In this document: positions 34,615-42,837 of the stretch, one piece after another
How positions within the stretch are numbered: position 1 is the stretch's first letter
How the letters are laid out: each line of letters starts with the position of its first letter
DNA from: Bacillota bacterium
Lineage (GTDB): Bacteria; Bacillota; Clostridia; Acetivibrionales; DSM-1351
Direction of reading: 5' to 3'
Assembly (NCBI GenBank): GCA_023390335.1
Contig: JAEWCZ010000080.1
Location: 11,660-75,659, forward strand
Length of the DNA stretch: 64,000 nucleotides
Position numbers and translations under genes: made by a program
Notes under the pieces: generated by a model
The model's database searches: none
Told to the model about the DNA's origin: nothing
The model's input: the letters and a program-made list of their open reading frames with translations, nothing else

Positions 34615-35181
34615 ATGGAACGTAAAATTCAACTCCCATTAACAGAAGAGCTTGCTAAAACCTTGCATGCGGGTGATACAGTTTATTTGACTGGTGAAAT
34701 ATATACCTCCAGGGATGCCGGACATAAGAGAATGTGTGAAGCTCTTGCTAGGGGCCAGGATTTGCCATTTGATCCGAAAGATGCTACATTATATTATGTT
34801 GGTCCAACTCCTGCGAAGCCAGGTCAAATAATAGGTTCCGCCGGACCAACAACTAGTGGACGTATGGATGCATATGCACCAACCATGATGTCAGTGGGGG
34901 CTAGAGGAATGATTGGAAAAGGTGCCAGACTGCCAGAAGTAGTGGATGCTATGAAAAAGTACAGTGGAATTTATTTTGGAGCCATTGGTGGGGCAGGTGC
35001 ATTACTTGCTAAATGTATCAAAAGCTCAGAACTGATTGCATATGAAGACTTAGGCCCAGAAGCGTTGAGAAAACTCTATGTGGAAGAAATGCCTTTGGTT
35101 GTAATTATCGACAGTGAAGGGAAAAACCTGTACGAAGAAGGGCGAAAAGCCTACCTTGGTTACAAAAGCTCCCAAAAGTGA
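34615..35181 (+). CDS. fumB: Fumarate hydratase class I, beta subunit
   Basis: 188 residues, the usual length of the separate beta chain. DTVYLTGEIYTSRDAGHKRM, GPTPAKPGQIIGSAGPTTSGRMD and GARGMIGKGA are signatures of the swivelling beta domain that completes the active site. Its GGAGGTGATCTGAT ribosome site lies within the end of the alpha gene. Confidence 0.93.
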   Translation: MERKIQLPLTEELAKTLHAGDTVYLTGEIYTSRDAGHKRMCEALARGQDLPFDPKDATLYYVGPTPAKPGQIIGSAGPTTSGRMDAYAPTMMSVGARGMIGKGARLPEVVDAMKKYSGIYFGAIGGAGALLAKCIKSSELIAYEDLGPEALRKLYVEEMPLVVIIDSEGKNLYEEGRKAYLGYKSSQK

Positions 35182-35227
35182 GAAAATTTTGTTTGTAAAA
35201 CTTTATAAATTAAAAGGGGAATAAAAA

Positions 35228-35512
35228 ATGCAATTGTTAGCTGAAGTATTAGAAACTATGATGATTATAGGTTTTGGGGTGTCATGGCCGCTGTCAATTA
35301 TGCGCTCATATAAAGCACGCTCAACAAAAGGAAAGAGTGTTTTGTTTTTATTCTGTATTGCATTTGGATACGTTTGCGGTATAGTTTCAAAGCTATTGTC
35401 ACACAATTTGAACCTAGCTTTCTGGTTCTACATTCCCAATATCATTATGGTTAGTACAGATATTTGTTTATATTTTAGAAATAAGAAGATTGAGGCCGGT
35501 GCCATTAAGTAA
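35228..35512 (+). CDS. Small PQ-loop (SemiSWEET-like) membrane protein
   Basis: 94 residues with an AAAAGGGG site. Three hydrophobic helices; GVSWPLSIMRSYKARSTKGKS is close to the PQ-loop signature (P...S/T...KSTKGxS) of SemiSWEET-type half transporters that work as dimers. It is the last gene before the operon terminator, 46 bp after fumarase beta, so co-transcription is likely. The substrate cannot be told from sequence; a metabolite of the pathway such as a dicarboxylate is only a guess. Confidence 0.7.
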   Translation: MQLLAEVLETMMIIGFGVSWPLSIMRSYKARSTKGKSVLFLFCIAFGYVCGIVSKLLSHNLNLAFWFYIPNIIMVSTDICLYFRNKKIEAGAIK

Positions 35513-35536
35513 CTATATAAAATTTTTGTTATGAAT

Positions 35537-35575
35537 AAAAATCTTCCAAGGTTTTAACTTTGGAAGATTTTTTAT
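35537..35575 (+). terminator. Terminator of the redox operon
   Basis: AAAAATCTTCCAA (35537-35549) pairs with TTGGAAGATTTTT (35560-35572) around a GGTTTTAACT loop. Confidence 0.85.
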
Positions 35576-35752
35576 AAACATCCATATTGATGGCTTTGAA
35601 TAAAACCATGCAGGGTTGCGTCCACTGAGATAAAATTATAGGAGTTTACAAAAAGTTCATTATTTATATATTATTTATTAATATTGTGCTGTTAATATAA
35701 GTACATAAACTTTTTTTTCATTTTGTTTTTTCCTCTTATTAAATTTTTTATT

Positions 35753-35786
35753 AAAGCTCCGTTTTTACAAACGGGGCTTTATTTAT
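35753..35786 (+). terminator. Second hairpin terminator
   Basis: AAAGCTCCGT (35753-35762) pairs with ACGGGGCTTT (35771-35780), followed by ATTTAT. The region 35576-35752 holds only AT-rich sequence. Confidence 0.6.
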
Positions 35787-35790
35787 GTGC

Positions 35791-36255
35791 TGAAGGATCC
35801 GGAACTTCCAAATACTCTTTTTAGTGGCATAGTAAACATTATTATAGGTGTGGCCTTGCTGTTAATATTTGACATATTTTTATATAAATGTTATATTTAT
35901 ACACACAATAGGGGAATAAGTTATTTTTAAGAGGCCTAGCAATTTTACTTTGCGGTCTGAATATTCTTACTGTGTTGCTGCTCACGATGTTAAAAACTTC
36001 GATTTTTATATTTCGGAACTCAATTATGCTGAGACTCCGGCATCTGTGAAGGCTCATACAGATGCTCCAGCAGTAATAAATACCAGAGAAAGCGACGGGG
36101 GCTATGTTGAGTACTGAAAAAATTTGGACACAGTTTTACGCAATTCAGCACATGAAAATAGAGGTGTTGCTAGGGATTATGCAAGTAACACAAGGGAATT
36201 ATTTAACTGGGATGGACAACAGCAAGCCGGCTACCCTTACATGCTCTTGTATTGA
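35791..36255 (+). pseudogene. Decayed coding remnants, including an FN3-like fragment
   Basis: Three short frames look like once-coding DNA but lack starts and are broken by stops: a hydrophobic tail-like piece (DPELPNTLFSGIVNIIIG..., from about 35797), a piece resembling the end of a fibronectin type III module (SEYSYCVAAHDVKNFDF..., about 35930-36118), and ARDYASNTRELFNWDGQQQ (about 36127-36255). They may come from more than one original gene. I see no intact gene between 35513 and 36882. Confidence 0.45.
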
Positions 36256-36357
36256 TTGCCGGATACAGTAGTAGTTCCCCATCTTACCGTGCATATGGTA
36301 CATATGCAGCAGATGATTATTAAAAGCTTTTAACATTATAAAAAAGAGGGTAGAACA

Positions 36358-36450
36358 ATGCTTATCTGTAGCCACAATTCTGAGGATATAAATATCTTAT
36401 GAGACTATGTCTATGAAATGGATAAGGGCAAAATAACTCAACTTCAATAA
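36358..36450 (+). pseudogene. Remnant of an ABC transporter ATPase C-terminus
   Basis: ATG-started frame reading MLICSHNSEDINIL, stop (TGA 36400-36402), then DYVYEMDKGKITQLQ. SHNSEDI is the switch/H-loop end of ABC ATPases (SHxxEDI) and YEMDKGK the common C-terminal strand. The stop stands where a cysteine codon is usual. The ATPase core is missing, so this is a dead fragment, preceded by a leftover AGAGGG ribosome-like site. Confidence 0.6.
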
Positions 36451-36468
36451 TGGGGAAGGGCACAAAGT

Positions 36469-36832
36469 GGCTACATATATATGCATTTTATCTATCTTTT
36501 TGATACTACTGTTTATTATATTTTTTATCAGAGCCGATATAATGGGAAAAATAAACTTCCGTTTTTGGTACTGGCCATAAGTTTCTTTGTTGTACTCGCT
36601 GTGGCATCCGCTATAAACGAACAGGCCGTTGAGACAAAGCTCAAAGAAATAACCCAAAAGGATGAAGAAGTTCAAACTCGAAATAGGGAATTAAGTAATT
36701 ATGATAAAAGACGAAATAAGTTTGAGATGAATATTATTGCTTCATCAAAATGGAATAGGTGAAGTACAGGGGATTTTTACAGGGATATCAAAAACAAAGG
36801 ATAAGGACTTGTTTGTTTTTGTAGGTAGATAA
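36469..36832 (+). pseudogene. Frameshifted small membrane protein gene
   Basis: The frame from 36469 (VATYICILSIFLILLFII) breaks at a TAA near 36577, the next frame continues with LPFLVLAISFFVVLAVASA and a charged helix (TKLKEITQKDEEVQTRNREL), and a third frame ends GEVQGIFTGISKTKDKDLF...VGR at 36832. The order anchor-linker-beta segment resembles OB-fold membrane proteins such as those at 21689 and 36883. At least two frameshifts are needed to join the parts. Confidence 0.45.
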
Positions 36833-36882
36833 GATGTAGCTGTTTTGTATAATAGAATTAAAAGTGAGGATGTGGATAATAA

Positions 36883-37557
36883 ATGTATAGTCAAAGAGTT
36901 TTAAGTAAAGTAAAAATTATATTTCTAATACTCATATCAATATTAATTTTTTCAGGGTGTAGCTCCCAAGAGAGTGAAAATTCACAGTTTAATGGAAGGC
37001 AGCAGAAAAATGCAGCTGGTGTAACTAACAGACGTATAAAGTCCCTTGAAGACAAATTAAAAAATGCTAAACCATTTACAGAAGATGAATCCATGAATAT
37101 AACTGAAGAAAAGTTCAAGAAACAGCTCAAGCTTCTTAGAAGTGAAAAATGGAATTTAACTGAAAATGATATTGTTAAAAATGGTAATATAGAAAGACTA
37201 GTTGGTATATTGAATAAGTTTAAGGATCCTGAACTTCCAAGATATACTGTTCTAAAACCCAAGGTAAAAGATATTTTAAAATATATGGATAAATATTATG
37301 GCGAAAAAATTCATTTTACTGGTAAAATACTTAAAATTTCTAAAAATGAGAAAGAAGAGTCAATAGATAAAATGTTCGACGGTGAAAAATTTGCTGAAGT
37401 ATATCTTGGAATAGAAGACGATATAGTTAAGCTATACACATATAGAAATTTCGGTATTTTAAACCAATTTAAGGAGGGAGACAAAATAGAATTCTCGGGC
37501 TGGCCGGTAGGAACATCAGAAAATATGCTTGTATTGGTGAATAGAGGTATATTTTAG
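36883..37557 (+). CDS. Lipoprotein with OB-like C-terminal domain
   Basis: 224 residues. Signal peptide with lipobox IFSGC (cysteine about residue 26) for lipid anchoring outside the membrane. A charged helical middle is followed by a C-terminal beta-barrel-like region (KIHFTGKILKISKN, FAEVYLGIEDDIVKLYTY, FKEGDKIEFSGWPVG) reminiscent of the tRNA_anti-like OB fold. A stretch near 37221-37240 is similar to the decayed sequence at 35797, so a paralogue may have been lost nearby. Function unknown. Confidence 0.75.
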   Translation: MYSQRVLSKVKIIFLILISILIFSGCSSQESENSQFNGRQQKNAAGVTNRRIKSLEDKLKNAKPFTEDESMNITEEKFKKQLKLLRSEKWNLTENDIVKNGNIERLVGILNKFKDPELPRYTVLKPKVKDILKYMDKYYGEKIHFTGKILKISKNEKEESIDKMFDGEKFAEVYLGIEDDIVKLYTYRNFGILNQFKEGDKIEFSGWPVGTSENMLVLVNRGIF

Positions 37558-37565
37558 GGTTGTGG

Positions 37566-37595
37566 TGCAAAAATAAATTTTGTAATAATATTACA
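37566..37595 (+). repeat. Dispersed 30-bp repeat, copy 1
   Basis: Begins TGCAAAAATAAATT and ends ATATTACA; 27 of 30 bases match 41290-41319. It follows the lipoprotein gene. Function unknown; possibly the edge of a lost small element. Confidence 0.4.
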
Positions 37596-37742
37596 TTAAA
37601 ATAAAAAGTAAAGACTGTTATTTGTATCAAGCCATAACCAACAACCGCCAGGTATTGAGCTACAGAGGTTAAATTTATAAACAAGATAATGGGTGTAATA
37701 GCTTAAAAGAATAGCTTTCTGGTTATTTAAATCAGAGCCATC

Positions 37743-39422
37743 CTATTTAAGATTGTATTTTTCAATGGCATAATCTTTTAACATGTATTTTTTAATCTTT
37801 CCACTTGTCGTAGTGGGAAATTCGGTTACAAATTCGATATATTTAGGGATTTTATACTTTGCAAGATTATTTTGAATAAATGATACAACATCCTCCCTGG
37901 ATAAAGTATGTTTATCTTCAATAATTAAAAAAGCACATATCTCCTCTCCATGGTTTTTGTCAGGAACACCTACGACTGCAGCTTCTTTTATAGATACATG
38001 TGTTACTAATAACTCTTCGATTTCTGTAGCTGATATATTTTCGCCACCTCTGATGATTATATCTTTTATTCTGCCGATAATCTTACAATAGCCGACATCA
38101 TCTTTAATAGCTAAATCTCCAGTGTGTAGCCATCCATCTTTGTCTATACTCTTATGTGTAGCCTCTTGGTTTTTGTAGTATCCCTTCATGATATATTCTG
38201 TTTTAGTGATAAGCTCTCCCTCTATACCATTAGGTACTTCTTTTCCAGTAGCAGGATTTATTATTTTTATTTCCGTTCCGAACATACCCCGCCCTACAGT
38301 GCTTATTCTCTTGTCAAAAGGGTCAGAAATGAGAGTTTGTGTTATCCCCATAGCTTCGGTTTGCCCATAAACGATACAGAGTTCTTTCATATTCATTTTA
38401 TCGATTATTTCCTTCATGAGGTCAGGGTGGCAATAAGAGCCGGCAATCATGCCTTTTCGAAGATTAGATAAATTGAAGCCGTCAATGTCTGGATGGGAAA
38501 GAAGAAATTTAAACATAGTAGGGACTCCATTTAATCCTGTACACTTTTCTTTGTCCAAATATTCAAGAACTTTTGTTGTTTGAAATCTATCCACAAGCAC
38601 TATTGTTGCCCCATATAACAAACATTGAATAGCACTTAAAACACATCCCATTACATGAAAGAGGGGGAGACAAACAAGTAATCTGTCTTTCTCAGAATAA
38701 TCAAGGTTTTTCCCTGAAATGATAGCATTATTAATGATATTGTAATGTGTGGACATTACGGCCTTAGGATTTCCTGTAGTACCTGAAGTGTATTGAATAT
38801 TTGTTGTATCATAACATTCTAATGAATTGCTTCTTTCAAGTAATTCTTCATCGGACACATCTTTGCCCATTTCGATAAGATTCTCAAGAGACATCAAATT
38901 TTTATCTTCACCATCTAAACTTATAACACTCTTCATGTCAGGAAGGGTTTTACTTGATAACTTTCCTGGGAAACAATATTTGAATTCTGGGCATATAGAA
39001 TACACGGAATCAGCATAATTGTTTCCATTATGTCCCTTTGAGAAAAAAAGAACTTTTGAATTTGAATGTTTTAAATTAAATTCAAGTTCATGCTTACTGT
39101 AATCTATGTTAATACATACAAGAACTGCCCCAATTTTGGCGGTCGCAATTTGAAGTGCAATCCATTCTGGACTGTTTAATGACCAAATCGATAAATGGTC
39201 CCCTTTCTCTATCCCCAGTTTCAGTAACCCTTTTGCTATACCATCATACATTTTCTTAAAATCTCTATAAGAATACCGAACATTTTTGTCCCTGTAGACT
39301 ATGGCTTCATTGTTTTCATATTTAGTACACATTCTGTCAATGATGCCGCCAATTGTTTCTTTTGAAAAATCCTCCTTTTCATTCCGAGACATACACTCAT
39401 ATGCCGGATCCAAATATAGCAT
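37743..39422 (-). CDS. Acyl-CoA synthetase (AMP-forming, FadD-like)
   Basis: 559 residues from the ATG at 39422, preceded by TTGGAGG; a TTG at 39473 is in frame but lacks such a site. ANL-superfamily motifs: the P-loop YTSGTTGNPKAVM, YGQTEAMGIT, GWLHTGDLA, GRIKDIIIRGGENISATEIE and the catalytic lysine in TTSGKIKKYML. It activates a carboxylic acid, probably fatty, as acyl-AMP and acyl-CoA. It diverges from a condensation-domain-like acyltransferase gene, so both may serve one pathway. Confidence 0.9.
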   Translation of the reverse strand: MLYLDPAYECMSRNEKEDFSKETIGGIIDRMCTKYENNEAIVYRDKNVRYSYRDFKKMYDGIAKGLLKLGIEKGDHLSIWSLNSPEWIALQIATAKIGAVLVCINIDYSKHELEFNLKHSNSKVLFFSKGHNGNNYADSVYSICPEFKYCFPGKLSSKTLPDMKSVISLDGEDKNLMSLENLIEMGKDVSDEELLERSNSLECYDTTNIQYTSGTTGNPKAVMSTHYNIINNAIISGKNLDYSEKDRLLVCLPLFHVMGCVLSAIQCLLYGATIVLVDRFQTTKVLEYLDKEKCTGLNGVPTMFKFLLSHPDIDGFNLSNLRKGMIAGSYCHPDLMKEIIDKMNMKELCIVYGQTEAMGITQTLISDPFDKRISTVGRGMFGTEIKIINPATGKEVPNGIEGELITKTEYIMKGYYKNQEATHKSIDKDGWLHTGDLAIKDDVGYCKIIGRIKDIIIRGGENISATEIEELLVTHVSIKEAAVVGVPDKNHGEEICAFLIIEDKHTLSREDVVSFIQNNLAKYKIPKYIEFVTEFPTTTSGKIKKYMLKDYAIEKYNLK

Positions 39423-39797
39423 ATTTTCGCCTCCAAGATTCACACTTTTTATCGCTTTTTTCAAATCTATCAAAATATCATCACAGTTTTTTACTGAAAA
39501 TTCAACGTCAATCTTTGCTTATCAAATTCAGCTTAGTATATAATCATAATATGTTAACATAAAATAAAAAGTGTAAACCAATTTGAGAAATAATTACCTT
39601 TTACTTATTAAAGTTATTTCTTTTAAGACAAAGCTGAGCAATATACCTTAAAAAATCCATTTTCAATATTAAAATAGTTTGGCAATGTAACATATACATA
39701 GATATTTACATAATATAAATTATTGGTGAACTATTTAAACTTCATGGTGATAGGATAGTTGAAATAGTTAAAATCTAATTGTTGGGAGTGATTTAAC
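39423..39797. promoter_or_regulatory. Divergent intergenic region
   Basis: 375 bp, AT-rich, between the divergent ligase and acyltransferase genes. It must hold both promoters; I cannot assign -35/-10 pairs with confidence. A GGGAGTG ribosome site precedes the plus-strand gene. Confidence 0.5.
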
Positions 39798-41234
39798 ATG
39801 AAATTCAAATCAAAGATTCCGTTATCTCCCTCGCCCGAAAATATCAATAATAAATTTTTAAAATTTATTGGAATAAACAAGGCGAAACGTAAAAAAATAA
39901 AAATAAGTCCAAATTGTATACCGGCTGATGGTCATGATATATGTAACTACGTTGCTCGCTACAAAATTGCAAATTTTCAGATTCAAGCGGTAATGGAGCT
40001 CGATGGCAGGCTGGATTTCGATAAACTATCAAGAGCAGTAGGATTATCTTTTGATGTTGAGCCTGTTTTCGGGTCCCGTTTTGTTAAAAGCACTCATCCT
40101 TATTGGAAACGTATAAATGACATTGACTGTGTTGAATATTGTACATTTGAGGAAACTGACAATCCGGATGAGGCTATTCAAAATTTTCTAGATATCCCTT
40201 TGGATCTGGATAGAGGACCTATGGCCAAGGTAAGACTGATTCGATCTGGATCAAGCGAAACATTGTGTATGAAAGCCAGCCATGTATGTTGTGACGCTGC
40301 CGGTGCGAAGGAATATTTTTTGCTGCTTGCAGATATTTACTCTAAAATCGATAAAGAAAACAGCGATTATATCCCAGTGCAAAGTATACGAAATAAGAAT
40401 GATCAGATTAGACTGTTTGAGGCACTGGATATAGATGTTTCACATGCAAATTCTTCGAAATCAAAAATGGGGCTGCCATTGTGGAATTTTCCATGGAGAA
40501 ACAACCAGATCGGTACGACCCGATTTGTTGTCTGCAAGCTTCCAAACGGTCAGTTGGATAAAATGAAATCCTACTCAAAAGCCAGGGGTGCAACAATCAA
40601 TGATTTGATCTTAACTGCTCTCTACAGAACTATGTTTGAAATATCCAAACCTTCATATAACATACCAATGGATATTCCTATAACACTTGATTTGCGACGC
40701 TATCTTCCAGATCAAAAAACTGAAGCAATAAGGAATTTTGCCGGTGGATATGTAACAACAATTGCCAGAAAAAAGCACGAATCTTTTTCAGAAACCTTAT
40801 CCAGGGTAATGTCTACGACAAAAGAATTGAAAGACGGCCACCCGGGAATAGAAAATGCCATATGGGCAGAACGTGTTGAAAATATGAATTTCTGCCAATT
40901 CATCAGCTATTATAAAACCTCATCACAAATTGTTGATATGATTTCGTATAATCCTTTCTATGTTACTAACAAGTGTGGTGTAGTATTAGCAAACCTTGGC
41001 TTTGTATCTAAATCACCAATTAAATTTGGCAGACACAACGTTACTGACGCATATATTATACCGCCAGTTGTACGTGCTCCCGGAATTCTCCTTGTTGCAA
41101 GTACTTATAATGGTATAATAACGCTGTCAGTTGGTTATTATAAGCCTTCAGTTCATCGTAGCGTTATGGAGAAACTCCTTGGAAAAATTAAGGATGAATT
41201 GATAGAAGGTTGTAAACAACCATCCGAAGAGTAG
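39798..41234 (+). CDS. Condensation-domain-like acyltransferase
   Basis: 478 residues, the size of a stand-alone condensation/PapA-type acyltransferase. SHVCCDAAGAKEYF fits the HxxxDxxG active-site motif with a serine in place of the first histidine, and LDLRRYLP plus the later NFAGGYVTTIAR fit the second conserved part. Such enzymes join an activated acyl group to an amine or alcohol in lipopeptides, polyketide esters or glycolipids. The adjacent divergent acyl-CoA ligase could supply the acyl-CoA. No carrier protein gene is nearby. Confidence 0.75.
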   Translation: MKFKSKIPLSPSPENINNKFLKFIGINKAKRKKIKISPNCIPADGHDICNYVARYKIANFQIQAVMELDGRLDFDKLSRAVGLSFDVEPVFGSRFVKSTHPYWKRINDIDCVEYCTFEETDNPDEAIQNFLDIPLDLDRGPMAKVRLIRSGSSETLCMKASHVCCDAAGAKEYFLLLADIYSKIDKENSDYIPVQSIRNKNDQIRLFEALDIDVSHANSSKSKMGLPLWNFPWRNNQIGTTRFVVCKLPNGQLDKMKSYSKARGATINDLILTALYRTMFEISKPSYNIPMDIPITLDLRRYLPDQKTEAIRNFAGGYVTTIARKKHESFSETLSRVMSTTKELKDGHPGIENAIWAERVENMNFCQFISYYKTSSQIVDMISYNPFYVTNKCGVVLANLGFVSKSPIKFGRHNVTDAYIIPPVVRAPGILLVASTYNGIITLSVGYYKPSVHRSVMEKLLGKIKDELIEGCKQPSEE

Positions 41235-41289
41235 TATAATATTCGATATACTTATTTGTTTAAGTTTTAGGTAGAAAAGAGGATTCAGT

Positions 41290-41319
41290 TGCAAAAATAA
41301 ATTATGTGATGATATTACA
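41290..41319 (+). repeat. Dispersed 30-bp repeat, copy 2
   Basis: 27 of 30 bases match 37566-37595. It precedes the IS200-type remnant by about 150 bp. Confidence 0.4.
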
Positions 41320-41471
41320 GTCGAACAGCTGCTTTATATCTTGCGTCTTTGGACATTGGTGCTTTGTGATTTGAAAAAGGAAAGCCCGAGCAGGCGCAGC
41401 TTAACAGCACAAGAATCAGCAGTTTGAAAGGAAACTGTATTTTGATGCTGTTAGTTTTTAATGCGAGCAAT

Positions 41472-41756
41472 ATGTTGGTGAGTATTCCACCTAAGTTAAG
41501 AGTATCAAGTTTTATGGGATATTTAAAAGGGAATAGTTCGTTAATGATATTTGGCAGACATGCTAACTTAAAATAAAAATACCGGAATAGACATTTTTGG
41601 TGCAATGGATTTTATGTGGACACAGTAGGAAAAAATAAGAATACAATTGCAAAGTATATACAAAACCAATTACAGAATGATATAGCAAGCTATCAAATGA
41701 GTCTGATAGAGCATATTGACCCGTTTACAGGTGAGCCAGTAAAGAAAGGCAAATAA
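41472..41756 (+). pseudogene. IS200/IS605-type TnpA transposase remnant
   Basis: One frame reads MLVSIPPKLRVSSFMGYLKG, SSLMIFGRHANLK, a TAA stop at 41574-41576 where a tyrosine is expected, then RNRHFWCNGFYVDTVGKN and ends IDPFTGEPVKKGK. These are the C-terminal two thirds of an IS200-type Y1 transposase, including the region with the catalytic tyrosine (FYVDTVG...KYIQNQ). The HUH motif half is not readable; 41330-41471 is degraded. Not functional. Confidence 0.85.
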
Positions 41757-41890
41757 TAACAGCCCCTTAAGGGGCTGCCTGTGAAATAAACGCGGTTGGC
41801 GGACAATTCAATATGTCTTTAGACATAGCTAGTAAAATGCCCTTATAGGGCTAGAGCATGCCACACGTTCTACGTGTGGTCATGACTATA
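41472..41890 (+). mobile_element. Decayed IS200-like insertion sequence
   Basis: The transposase remnant is followed by a chain of hairpins: CAGCCCCTTAAGGGGCTG (41760-41777), TATGTCTTTAGACATA (41812-41827), GCCCTTATAGGGC (41839-41851) and CCACACGTTCTACGTGTGG (41861-41879). Subterminal hairpins of this kind are the recognition sites of Y1 transposases; the last one probably marks the right end. The left end is not recognisable. Confidence 0.7.
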
Positions 41891-41987
41891 GGAAGAAGAA
41901 ATGAAAGTCCCGAAAAGAAAAGAGGTAGAGTATTATAGGGGAAATTTTCAATCACGTCCAATATCTTTTCCTTGAAAGATACTCCCC

Positions 41988-42170
41988 TTAAATTTCCTTA
42001 GTATCAGAAACAGGCATAGTTATACTTTCCCCGGATTCATGCTTTTGTAAGTGATACTCATTCCCATTGACATCAATGACCTTCCAAGCGCCACCCCGTA
42101 CACAGAGGATATATTCACCTGCATTAAACAATTCCAATATCTTCTTCTTGCTTCTTTGTATTGATTTCAA
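41988..42170 (-). CDS. Possible small protein overlapping the CarD-like gene
   Basis: Up to 60 residues: AGEYILCVRGGAWKVIDVNGNEYHLQKHE is protein-like. It has only TTG starts and overlaps the CarD-like gene by 47 bp in another frame. It could be a coupled small gene or a frameshifted former extension. No family recognised. The stretch 41757-42123 otherwise contains the IS hairpins. Confidence 0.35.
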   Translation of the reverse strand: MKSIQRSKKKILELFNAGEYILCVRGGAWKVIDVNGNEYHLQKHESGESITMPVSDTKEI

Positions 42171-42660
42171 GCTGTTCCTTTATGAAGGGAAGAACTTCTT
42201 CACGCTCAATATCCAGAACAAAAATCAACTCATCATGCAAGGTTTTTTCAGCTTCTTTTAGAAACTTTTCGTCAGAAACATGCAGCTTTTTCCCGGAGTT
42301 CTTCAACTCATGTTCGTGAAGATAAAGGGTCTTAATCAGCTTTACAAGAGCAGAACGGTCAGAACCTGTCAGAATATTTCTATAGAATACTTTTCTTTCG
42401 CTTTCATTTTCTATCCAGATAGTATCTTCGTCAGACATTTCCCTAATCAAGGTATAAACTTCTTCAACTGAAAGGATACGTCGCATCTTTTTTTCAGCTG
42501 TTTCATTCCCCACAGGAAAATAAATGGTGGAACTATTTTCAAAAACAGGCTTTAAGACATAGTAAGGACGAGTGTTTGAATCAATCGTCATATCCTCTAT
42601 TCCAGCAATCTTACAAATACCCTGGTTTCCATATATAATATTGTCACCGACTGAAAACAT
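42124..42660 (-). CDS. CarD-family transcription regulator
   Basis: 178 residues. FSVGDNIIYGNQGICKIAGIEDM and YYVLKPVFENSSTIYFPVGN form the CarD/TRCF RNA-polymerase-interacting domain (about 1-65); the rest is the helical DNA-binding tail. CarD proteins contact the beta subunit and stabilise open complexes. ATG follows AGGAGGAG. Clostridia often carry several paralogues; this one stands alone between an IS remnant and a divergent GNAT gene. Confidence 0.85.
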   Translation of the reverse strand: MFSVGDNIIYGNQGICKIAGIEDMTIDSNTRPYYVLKPVFENSSTIYFPVGNETAEKKMRRILSVEEVYTLIREMSDEDTIWIENESERKVFYRNILTGSDRSALVKLIKTLYLHEHELKNSGKKLHVSDEKFLKEAEKTLHDELIFVLDIEREEVLPFIKEQLEINTKKQEEDIGIV

Positions 42661-42837
42661 ATAACTCCTCCTACATTAAAAGTATTTTGACCAAAGCCAC
42701 GTATATAATATTTAATGTGTTTTAGCCAATACTTTATTATAACATTTTTATAAAGTTATCGTTACTATTAGACAAAATGAATATATAATTGATTAATAAA
42801 ATATATTATTCAAGTATACACACTTTGGGAGGATAGC

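Noticed and set aside
36400..36402. In-frame TGA as selenocysteine in the ABC fragment
   Set aside because: No SECIS-like hairpin follows and the rest of the ATPase is missing, so it is simply a decayed gene.
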